This document shows, one piece after another, positions 1-5,394 of a stretch of DNA of 5,394 bases. The translations under genes were made by a program, and so were the position numbers. Under the pieces are notes generated by a model. The model saw only the letters and a list, made by a program, of their open reading frames with translations. It did no database searches and was not told the origin of the DNA. Source of the DNA: an uncultured Prevotellaceae bacterium (lineage in GTDB: Bacteria; Bacteroidota; Bacteroidia; Bacteroidales; Bacteroidaceae); contig CAMJRQ010000096.1 of the NCBI GenBank assembly GCA_946408305.1, forward strand, positions 1-5,394. The letters are read 5' to 3'. Every line of letters begins with the position of its first letter. Within the stretch, counting starts at the first letter, position 1.

Positions 1-23
1 ATGGGTAATGCATCCAGAAAGTA

Positions 24-86
24 CGACCCTGGAGGGGTCGACCCGCATCTGTCCCATTCTGCAGTTGGTCGACCCCTCCAGGGTCG
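24..86. repeat. Perfect 20-bp inverted repeat with 23-nt spacer
   Basis: The arms at 24-43 and 67-86 are exact reverse complements over 20 bp, beginning CGACCCTGGAGG on the left. They are separated by 23 nt (44-66). Each arm itself contains GGTCGACC, so it is partly self-complementary. As RNA or single-stranded DNA this would form a long stable stem-loop. No T-tract directly follows on either strand (the plus strand has CTTCGTATTTTT a few bases later), so a simple intrinsic terminator is only possible, not shown. The perfection of the arms next to non-coding flanks suggests a dispersed, REP-like palindromic element. That classification is inference. Confidence 0.75.
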
Positions 87-111
87 CTTCGTATTTTTGG
101 GGTCTTGTTCT

Positions 112-141
112 CCGTGGGTGCTCGCAGGCGAGTACCCACGG
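112..141. repeat. Hairpin with 14-bp stem
   Basis: CCGTGGGTGCTCGC (112-125) pairs with GCGAGTACCCACGG (128-141), with one G/T wobble on the plus strand and only AG between the arms. The innermost base pairs must open to form a loop. It lies 25 bp after the previous inverted repeat and starts a run of closely spaced palindromes. No poly-T follows, so it is more likely a repeat element than a terminator. The function is unknown. Confidence 0.6.
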
Positions 142-151
142 TTATCGAAAG

Positions 152-173
152 GTGGACGCCTTCAGCGTCCCAC
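152..173. repeat. Short hairpin carrying a shared 14-nt repeat
   Basis: GGACGC (154-159) and GCGTCC (165-170) form a 6-bp stem around CTTCA. Flanking GTG (152-154) and CAC (171-173) are also complementary, allowing an alternative or extended pairing with a bulge. The segment CGCCTTCAGCGTCC (157-170) recurs exactly at 2051-2064 in the other intergenic region, so this is part of a repeated unit and not a one-off stem. Confidence 0.5.
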
Positions 174-184
174 GGCTTATGATT

Positions 185-206
185 CTCCCCCTTAGTGAGG
201 GGGGAG
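185..206. repeat. C-rich/G-rich hairpin
   Basis: CTCCCCCT (185-192) faces AGGGGGGAG (198-206) across the 5-nt loop TAGTG, with one unpaired G. It is similar in composition to the nested element that starts at 224 and to the short element at 2241-2270. It probably belongs to the same class of GC-rich intergenic palindromes. No coding potential is supported here. Confidence 0.5.
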
Positions 207-223
207 TGTCTACCACGTCGGCT

Positions 224-331
224 GTTTACCCCACCCCTCCGCTTCGCTCCACCCCTCCCCTCATAGGGGCGGGGAGTTCATCGCCCACGGCTCCCCTCCC
301 TTTTGAGGGGAGGGGCAGGGGTGGGGTAAAC
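224..331. repeat. Nested GC-rich inverted repeat element
   Basis: The outer arms GTTTACCCCACCCCT (224-238) and AGGGGTGGGGTAAAC (317-331) are a perfect 15-bp inverted pair. Inside are two smaller stems. In one, CCCC-T-CCCC at 252-260 faces GGGG-C-GGGG at 266-274. In the other, CCCCTCCC at 293-300 faces GGGAGGGG at 308-315 around TTTTGA. The outer-plus-two-inner layout, with defined ends, resembles a small non-autonomous palindromic element of the kind scattered between Bacteroidales genes. That comparison comes from general familiarity and was not searched. The G-runs GGGG/GGGG/GGGG at 307-326 could also form a G-quadruplex on the plus strand. Confidence 0.6.
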
Positions 332-393
332 ATCACGCCCCTTTTCTAAAAATGTCTAAATTGTCGTTACCCCCCCGCCTCTGCCTCATGATG

Positions 394-448
394 CAAAAAC
401 AACTAATCCTAACCACGGGATGCTACAAACATCCCACTGGTTAGGATT
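394..448 (-). terminator. Rho-independent terminator of cysS
   Basis: On the minus strand, 28 nt after the cysS stop codon, the arms AATCCTAACCA (438-448) and TGGTTAGGATT (405-415) pair perfectly over 11 bp. After a small internal loop they continue with GGGATG/CATCCC (6 bp) around a 7-nt loop. AGTTGTTTTTGC follows, with the T-run at 395-399. This is a textbook stem plus U-tract for leftward transcription. In the plus direction the stem is followed by CGTTTTATC, so weak bidirectional activity is possible. Confidence 0.85.
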
Positions 449-475
449 CGTTTTATCGGGGAGCTTTCTTTCTTC

Positions 476-1934
476 TTACTTATTCAGTGTCCAGGCGAAG
501 CCGTCCTTGGTGTCTTTCACTTCGAAGCCCAGTTCGGCGAGCTGGTCGCGAATCTGGTCGGAGAGGGCCCAGTTCTTTTCGGCCTTGGCCTGCTGGCGCT
601 GGCGCAGCACCATGTCTACGACGGCTCCGTAGGCCTCTTCGCGCTTGCGGTTGCTCACGTCGGTTTCCTCGCGCAGGCCCAGAATGTCGAAGGCGAAGGT
701 GCGGAAGACTGTGGCGAGCGCCTGGGCCACTTCGGGCGTGATGCTGGCCTTGCGGTCGAGCACCGTGTTGACGAGGCGGCAGGCGTCGAAGAGGTGGCTG
801 ATGACGATGGGCGAGTTGAGGTCGTCGTTCATGGCCTCGTAGCATTTCTCTCGCAGCTCGTCCACCTGGGCCATCTCCACCTGGGGCTGGCCCTTCGTCT
901 TCTGTCCCTCCTGAAGTCGTCCGAGGTTCTTCCACCCCTCCATGAGGCGTGCGAGACCCTTCTCGGCGGCCTGCAGGGCGTCGTTGCTGAAGTCGACGGT
1001 GGAGCGGTAGTGGGCCTGGAGGATGAAGAAGCGGATGGTCATGGGCGTGTAGGGCTGCGTGAGCTTCTCGTGGTCGCCGGCGAAGAACTGGGGCAGGGTG
1101 ATGAAGTTGTTGTACGACTTGCCCATCTTCTTGCCCTCGATGGTGATCATGTTGTTGTGCATCCAGTAGTGCACCATCTGGTCGCCCTGCGAGGCCACGG
1201 CCTGGGCTATCTCGCACTCGTGGTGGGGGAAGATGAGGTCCATGCCGCCGCCGTGGATGTCGAAGTGCGAGCCCAGATACTTGCGTCCCATGGCCGTACA
1301 CTCGCAGTGCCAGCCGGGGAAGCCGTCGCTCCAGGGGCTGGGCCACCGCATGATGTGCTCGGGCTGTGCCTTCTTCCAGAGGGCAAAGTCGGCCTGGCGC
1401 CGCTTCTCGCCCACGCCGTCCAGCTCGCGCGAGGCGTCCTTCACCTCCTCCAGGTTGCGGCCCGAGAGGATGCCGTAGTGGTGGTCGCGGTCGTACTTCT
1501 CCACGTCGAAGTAGACCGAGCCGTTGCTCACGTAGGCATAGCCGTTGTCCAGAATCTCCTGGACGAGCTGCTGCTGCTCGATGATGTGGCCCGTGGCGTG
1601 GGGCTCGATGCTGGGGGGCAGGCAGCCCAGTGCGTCCATGGCCTGGTGGAAGCGGTTCGTGTAATACTGGGCCACCTCCATGGGCTCCAGCTGCTCGATC
1701 GTGCTCCAGATGGCCCACGTCGGTGATGTTGCGCACGTAGCGCACCTTGTAACCGATATGTTGCAGGTAGCGGAAGAGCAGGTCGAACGTGATGGCCGGC
1801 CGTGCGTGGCCCAGGTGAGCGTCGCCATAGACCGTCGGCCCGCAGACGTACATGCCCACGCGGCCCTCGTGTATCGGGCGGAAGAGTTCTTTCGTGCGCG
1901 ACAGCGTGTTATAGATGAAAAGGTTCTGTTCCAT
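476..1934 (-). pseudogene. cysS: Cysteinyl-tRNA synthetase, frame broken by internal deletion
   Basis: This class I aminoacyl-tRNA synthetase joins cysteine to tRNA-Cys in the cytoplasm using ATP. The start is ATG at 1934, giving [14 protein letters not shown] longer open frame upstream is non-homologous and crosses the promoter. The first 78 codons carry the zinc ligand Cys31 ([13 protein letters not shown]), the HIGH-type motif HLGH (40-43) and [11 protein letters not shown]. At about 1697-1701 the frame shifts. The rest of the enzyme, from IEQLEPMEV onward (about 407 codons), is in another frame. It has [10 protein letters not shown] (near 1310-1287) and PHHECE (1228-1211) for zinc, KKMGKS (1132-1115) as the KMSKS equivalent, and a C-terminal helical anticodon-binding region ending in [12 protein letters not shown]. 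Homologues have about 14 residues (ADEGEDKIAKKAR-like) where only one extra base remains, implying loss of about 41 nt. Read from ATG, the product would run in a wrong Arg/Pro-rich frame to 480. It has its own promoter and terminator. Because cysS is normally essential, an assembly or sequencing error or a second copy elsewhere are real alternatives to a true pseudogene. Identity is nearly certain; the lesion's reality is not. Confidence 0.9.
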
Positions 1935-1960
1935 GTTACATTGTATGATTAAGTGCGGTG

Positions 1961-1995
1961 CAAAATTACAAAGAAGCTGCGAGAATTGAAACAAA
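1961..1995 (-). promoter_or_regulatory. Bacteroidetes-type promoter for cysS
   Basis: On the minus strand TAATTTTG (1961-1968) matches the Bacteroidetes -7 consensus TAnnTTTG exactly, 26 nt before the ATG at 1934. A TTTG -33 element lies at 1992-1995 with a 23-nt spacer. A weaker TTTC at 1988-1991 gives the more usual 19-nt spacing. Transcription would begin around 1955, leaving a leader of roughly 20 nt without a Shine-Dalgarno sequence, as is normal in this phylum. It supports the choice of the ATG at 1934. Confidence 0.65.
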
Positions 1996-2050
1996 TGTGC
2001 TGTTTTTTCCTCGTTTCGGCGGGTTGGATGAGCAAGTGGGAGTGAAAGAC

Positions 2051-2064
2051 CGCCTTCAGCGTCC
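2051..2064. repeat. Second copy of 14-nt repeat CGCCTTCAGCGTCC
   Basis: This 14-mer is identical to 157-170. The flanks differ: here AGAC precedes and GTTCGCCCC follows, so the stem formed in the first copy is lost. It lies upstream of the cysS promoter, between the promoter and the palindrome array. It is too long to be expected twice by chance in 5.4 kb and is probably a fragment of a dispersed repeat. No function is evident. Confidence 0.5.
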
Positions 2065-2083
2065 GTTCGCCCCCGAGGCATTA

Positions 2084-2164
2084 TTACACACTTTTTACAC
2101 CGTGATGTAAAACGATTACACCACGGTGTAAAACGATTACATCACGGTGTAACGGCTCGTGTAA
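2084..2164. promoter_or_regulatory. Array of three 16-bp palindromes at 21-bp period
   Basis: The units are TTACACCGTGATGTAA (2095-2110), TTACACCACGGTGTAA (2116-2131) and TTACATCACGGTGTAA (2137-2152). They are separated by identical AACGA spacers, so starts repeat every 21 bp, about two helical turns. The middle unit has perfect 7-bp arms around AC. The outer units each have one arm mismatch and are exact reverse complements of each other. Half-sites flank the array: TTACAC at 2084-2089 (11 bp before unit 1) and GTGTAA at 2159-2164 (12 bp after the last half-site). Same-face spacing and dyads fit a multi-site operator for a dimeric DNA-binding protein. Alternatives are a repeat element or a folded RNA. 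It sits about 100 bp upstream of the cysS -33 element and downstream of the large gene. The role is inference. Confidence 0.55.
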
Positions 2165-2191
2165 CGTGCCGTTTCATCCCCCGCATAACGC

Positions 2192-2227
2192 AGCGAAGGC
2201 GAGCCGCTGCTGCGGCTCGCCTTCGCT
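2192..2227. repeat. Perfect 16-bp hairpin with 4-nt loop
   Basis: AGCGAAGGCGAGCCGC (2192-2207) and GCGGCTCGCCTTCGCT (2212-2227) pair perfectly around TGCT. It lies 47 nt beyond the stop codon of the large leftward gene, so it could help end that transcript or protect its 3' end. On the minus strand it is followed by GCGTTATGCGG with no T-run, so it is not a classical intrinsic terminator. Confidence 0.65.
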
Positions 2228-2240
2228 TGGAATGAGGTTT

Positions 2241-2270
2241 CCCCCCTCCTTGGGAGGGGCTGGGGGAGGT
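2241..2270. repeat. GC-rich palindromic repeat abutting a stop codon
   Basis: CCCCTCC (2243-2249) pairs with GGAGGGG (2253-2259) around TTG, and GGGAGGGGCTGGGG continues to the right. The same GGGAGGGGC-[A/T]-GGGG core occurs at 308-321, so both intergenic regions carry this repeat type. Here it starts three bases past the TAA of the large gene. It could act in 3'-end formation of that transcript, together with the hairpin at 2192-2227. That role is inferred. Confidence 0.5.
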
Positions 2271-2273
2271 TTT

Positions 2274-5200
2274 TTACTTCAGCACCTTCTTGCCGTTGAC
2301 GATGTTCACGCCCTTCAGAGGCTTCTCCGTGCGGATACCGCCCAGGGTGTAGATGACGTCGTCGCCAGTGCCCTTGACGCTCTGGATGCCGGTCTTGGTC
2401 TGTCCGACGGTGAACTTGGCCTCGGCGTTGGAGGGCGTCACGGTGGTGTTACCCTCGAGGATGCCGGGCACGACGTAGCGTGTGAGCGTGTTGCTGCTCT
2501 TCGAGGCAGCCCATACGTTGTTGGCATAGTCGAAGGCCAGCGCGGTGAGCTGGTTGCCGTCGAGGGTGTTGAACGTCTGGATGCCCGACATGGTGATGAG
2601 ACCGAACTCGTTGGGAGCATAGTTGATGCTGTAGACCGAGACGCGCTTGTCGCCCGTGGGGATGGCAACCATCGAGCCGTCGGCCGAGATGGCCATGCCA
2701 CCGCCCGGCATTGCACGCGAGATGTTGTTGTAGTCTACAGCGCCCTCGGCGTTGAAGTGCTTCAGAGCGGGCAGCTCGGCCGTCGGGTTGGCGCGGTACT
2801 GGATGTACCAGAGTCCGCCGCGGCGGTCGCTCACGATGTTCACGGGAGCGGGAGCGATGGTCCAGTGGTTCTCGGTCAGCGGAGCATAGACAGAGGTGGG
2901 CAGGGTGTTCCACTCGGTCTTGGTGCCCAGGTCGTAGGTGTAGGCGTAGTAGTGCTCCTTGCTGTCCTCGGCGTAGAAGTTGAAGCCAATCGTGTCGCCC
3001 ACGAGCGTATAGAGCTTCAGGGCGTCGCCCTTTCCCTCGACGTCGAAGCTGACCATCATACCGGTCTGGATGTCTTCGCCAATCTTGGTCAGGCCGGTGG
3101 TCTCGTCGAGCGTGCCGCCGGTGAAGAGGGGCGACCATGCGGCGTTGAGGTCCTCGAGGTTAGCCTCGTAGATGGAGCTGGCGTGGTTGCCGCCCATGAG
3201 GCCCACGAAGAGGCGTCCGTCCTCGCTGATGCGGATGGTCTTGGGCTCGAGTCCGGGGTATGCATTGGACTTCAGCGGGCCCTCGGAGTTGAAGGTCAGT
3301 CCGCCTGTGAAGCCGGCAATGCCGTCGTTGGCCTGTACGCTCTCCAGCTGAGGCGTGAAGGCGTAGATGGCCTCGCGTCCCTCGCGTGCGTCGGAGACGA
3401 AGCCCGTGGTGTCCTGGGCCGTGGACTCGGAGACGAGTGCCGTGCCGAAGGTCTTCGATTCGGGCAGGTTGTTGATGGCCATGCCATAGGGGCTCAGAAT
3501 CTTCACCGACTCGCCCACGGCCGAGGCTGTGAGCACGCCGATGGACTCGACGCTCACCTTGAACGTAATCTCGGTGCCGGTCTCGCCCAGGTTGCTGTTG
3601 GCCACGCTCACGGAGTGGTTGCCTGCGGTCAGCTGGTCGCCCGAGAGCTCCTCGGTGTAGACCTTCGTCTCGCCGGCGTAGAAGTCAATCTTGGCAGCCT
3701 TGGCGGGCGAGTTGAGGGTGTAGAGGATGGTAGCCTCGTTCTCGTTCGAAGCGCTCTGCAGAGCGTAGGCGAAGGAGTTGAGCTCGATGATGGGCTTCTC
3801 GTTCGTGTACTCGTCGTTGTAGAAGTAGACGATGTCGCCCTCGAAGAGGCGCGGGATGGTGTCGGTGCCGATGGTCTGGAACCAAGTGGGGTTCTCGCTC
3901 GAGCTGCCATTCAGGCGGTAGGCAATCTCGCCGCTCTTGAGCTGCTCGAGGGTCATCTTGGTGGCCTGCTCGCCGCTCAGGTTGAAGCAGTTCTCCACCT
4001 TCGTGTCGTCGTGGCGGAAGAAGGGCTTGCCGTCGTCGTGGCCTTCCACGGTGCATGTGGCCCAGCAGTTGCGGATGGTGCTCTGCGAGCCTCCGGTCCA
4101 GCCGGTGATGGCGCCGCTCTCGCTGCCGCCCTTCACCGTGCCGGTGACGTAGCAGTTCTCGATGAGGAACGAGGACGAGCTGCCCATGTTCACGCCGATG
4201 ATGCCGCCGGCATTTTGTCCGGCTGCGGTCACGGTGCCTTCGTTACCCACCTGCTGGATGGTGATGGTGCCCTTGTTGCCATCGTCCGAGCAGCCGATGA
4301 TGCCGGCATATCCGCCCGTGGTGGCTTCGATGGAGCAGGTGTTGTCCAGGATGAGGTTCTTGAGCGTCATGTCGCCAGCCACATGGCTGAAGAGGCCCAC
4401 GCGCTGGTCGCCCGAAACCTTCAGGTTCGAGAACTTGTGGCCCTGGCCGTCGAACGTGCCCTTGAAGGGGTTGTCGTCCGTTCCGATGCCCTTCCAGGCC
4501 ACGCCGGTCATGTCGATGTCGTTCAGCATGACGGCCTTAGCCTCGGGCTCGTTGGTGCCGGCTACGGCAGCGAAGTAAATCATGTGGGTCTTGTCGGCCA
4601 GCTGATACGTGCCGTTCTCGTCCTGCTCGGGGATATATTTCTGGACGTCGGCCATCACTGCGGGGTTCTGGGCCTCGGCGGTGGAGTAGGTGCCGTCCAT
4701 GTAGGCATCCCAGAGGGCGTTGTAGGTGTTCTCCAGCTTCTGGTACTCATCTTCGTCAACCAGATCGTAGAGCAGCGAGGAGAGTTCCTCCACCATGGTA
4801 GCCTTCTGAATCATCGAGATGTATGCCTGCTTGCACTCGTAGACATCCTCGAAGAGGGCCGAGATTTTCTGGATGATCTCATACTTCTCGGCGTTCGTCG
4901 TGGCGGCGCTGGCCTGCTGTGCCAGACTGGCCAGTTCGGTCTTGTCGGCTTCGCTGAAGTTGGGATAGATCTTGTGGTTCTTGTCGAAGGCCGGCTCATA
5001 GTCGGTGAGGATGGTGTTGATGCGGGCCACCTGTCCCTGGAGGGCCAGGTCGAGTCCGTCGGCCACGCCTGCGTCTTCAAGCTCGCCCAGATAGATGAGC
5101 TTGGTGTTGGCAAAGCCGGTCCAGTCGTGCTGCTGGTGGCTGTGGCGGTTCTTCACACCTACGGTCAGCGTGCCGTCGGTCACCTGTGCCACGATGTAGT

Positions 5201-5394
5201 TCTTGGCGCGCTCGGCCTGTGCGGCGATGGCAATCGAGAGCACTCCGTGGGGCATGAATGCCAGGGTGTCTCCCTCCTCGTTCTTGATGGGGATGTCGGA
5301 GGTGGCGCCGTGGATGTTGGCGTTCTCGCCGTCGATGGCTTCGTCCACCGAGATGGCAGCCTCCTTGGCCGTCATGATGTAGTTCACCACGTCG
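2274..5394 (-). CDS. Large modular secreted/surface protein, GLUG-like and beta-propeller-like (5' partial)
   Basis: The frame is open to the right edge, so the true start and any signal peptide lie outside; a GTG at 5390 is not a credible start. About 1,039 residues are visible; numbers count from that GTG. Residues 1-102 look like the end of a beta-sandwich binding domain (TDGTLTVGVKN...DWTGFANTKLIYLGEL). Residues 105-240 are predicted helical and acidic, resembling FIVAR-type linkers. Residues 270-450 carry GLUG-like parallel beta-helix repeats (FKGTFDGQGHKFSNLKV, GLFSH, AGIIG, GGIIGV, ENCYVTGTV). Residues 479-520 have the usual trailing segment TLEQLKSGEIAYRLNG. Residues 535-630 look Ig-like. 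Residues 670-975 look like a beta-propeller (IRISEDGRLFVG, GGGMAISADG, ALAFDYANNVWAAS). The end, DVIYTLGGIRTEKPLKGVNIVNGKKVLK-like, resembles Bacteroidetes C-terminal sorting/anchoring tails. I infer an extracellular or outer-surface protein, perhaps an adhesin or glycan binder. No catalytic motif is recognised and no precise function can be given. Confidence 0.85.
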   Translation of the reverse strand, partial: DVVNYIMTAKEAAISVDEAIDGENANIHGATSDIPIKNEEGDTLAFMPHGVLSIAIAAQAERAKNYIVAQVTDGTLTVGVKNRHSHQQHDWTGFANTKLIYLGELEDAGVADGLDLALQGQVARINTILTDYEPAFDKNHKIYPNFSEADKTELASLAQQASAATTNAEKYEIIQKISALFEDVYECKQAYISMIQKATMVEELSSLLYDLVDEDEYQKLENTYNALWDAYMDGTYSTAEAQNPAVMADVQKYIPEQDENGTYQLADKTHMIYFAAVAGTNEPEAKAVMLNDIDMTGVAWKGIGTDDNPFKGTFDGQGHKFSNLKVSGDQRVGLFSHVAGDMTLKNLILDNTCSIEATTGGYAGIIGCSDDGNKGTITIQQVGNEGTVTAAGQNAGGIIGVNMGSSSSFLIENCYVTGTVKGGSESGAITGWTGGSQSTIRNCWATCTVEGHDDGKPFFRHDDTKVENCFNLSGEQATKMTLEQLKSGEIAYRLNGSSSENPTWFQTIGTDTIPRLFEGDIVYFYNDEYTNEKPIIELNSFAYALQSASNENEATILYTLNSPAKAAKIDFYAGETKVYTEELSGDQLTAGNHSVSVANSNLGETGTEITFKVSVESIGVLTASAVGESVKILSPYGMAINNLPESKTFGTALVSESTAQDTTGFVSDAREGREAIYAFTPQLESVQANDGIAGFTGGLTFNSEGPLKSNAYPGLEPKTIRISEDGRLFVGLMGGNHASSIYEANLEDLNAAWSPLFTGGTLDETTGLTKIGEDIQTGMMVSFDVEGKGDALKLYTLVGDTIGFNFYAEDSKEHYYAYTYDLGTKTEWNTLPTSVYAPLTENHWTIAPAPVNIVSDRRGGLWYIQYRANPTAELPALKHFNAEGAVDYNNISRAMPGGGMAISADGSMVAIPTGDKRVSVYSINYAPNEFGLITMSGIQTFNTLDGNQLTALAFDYANNVWAASKSSNTLTRYVVPGILEGNTTVTPSNAEAKFTVGQTKTGIQSVKGTGDDVIYTLGGIRTEKPLKGVNIVNGKKVLK

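Noticed and set aside
8..349. Open frame of 113 codons, and an overlapping one at 1-195, on the plus strand in the left intergenic region
   Set aside because: Both run straight through inverted repeats and C/G-rich palindromes. The translations are low-complexity and match no recognised family. The frames are open because of base composition.
345..360. Direct repeat TCTAAA-AATG-TCTAAA in an AT-rich patch
   Set aside because: It is only two 6-nt copies, with no promoter consensus or dyad. This is compatible with chance in AT-rich intergenic DNA.
480..1700. Long Arg/Pro-rich C-terminal reading of the cysS start frame, considered as a novel fusion protein
   Set aside because: It is the off-frame translation of the catalytic and anticodon-binding domains, which are fully recognisable in the other frame. 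It stays open only because the DNA is GC-rich.
794..1726. 310-codon open frame antisense to cysS
   Set aside because: It is a shadow of the GC-rich synthetase codons: valine/leucine/histidine-rich with no recognisable domain, while the opposite strand has clear CysS motifs.
1935..2081. N-terminal extension of cysS upstream of the ATG at 1934
   Set aside because: The added residues do not resemble any synthetase. They cover the TAATTTTG promoter, and the family begins at the [14 protein letters not shown] sequence.
2084..2164. CRISPR array
   Set aside because: The spacers are identical 5-nt sequences and the repeats are 16-nt palindromes. There are no variable spacers of 25-40 nt and no cas genes in view.

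Overview
The window looks like chromosomal DNA from a Bacteroidales bacterium, most likely a GC-rich member of the Prevotellaceae. Four things suggest this. The cysteinyl-tRNA synthetase is of the Bacteroidetes type, with KMGKS in place of KMSKS and the HLGH / [15 protein letters not shown] signature. A TAnnTTTG-type promoter lies upstream of it. No Shine-Dalgarno sequence is visible. A large secreted-type protein has the GLUG/beta-helix plus C-terminal 'YTLGGIRTEKP...NGKKVLK' layout common in Prevotella and Bacteroides. The placement rests on recognised sequence style, not on a database search.

Layout, left to right. Positions 1-393 have no credible gene. They hold a dense chain of inverted repeats: a perfect 20-bp arm pair, several hairpins, and a nested C-rich/G-rich structure. 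Positions 394-448 form a strong rho-independent terminator for the leftward gene that follows. Positions 476-1934 (minus strand) encode cysteinyl-tRNA synthetase (cysS). Its reading frame is broken near 1697-1701, where about 41 nt of the expected coding sequence is missing. Positions 1935-2273 are intergenic. They contain a Bacteroidetes-type promoter for cysS, a 14-nt repeat shared with the left intergenic region, three 16-bp palindromes at an exact 21-bp period, a perfect 16-bp hairpin, and a second copy of the G-rich/C-rich repeat. Positions 2274-5394 (minus strand) are the 3' part of a very large modular surface or secreted protein whose 5' end lies beyond the right edge.

Both genes read leftward. 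They are separated by repeat-rich DNA and cysS has its own promoter and terminator, so I infer separate transcription units. Nothing suggests that the two products work together: one is a housekeeping translation enzyme, the other an envelope or extracellular protein of unknown function. The points most worth a second look are the lesion in a normally essential gene and the helically phased palindrome array between the two genes.
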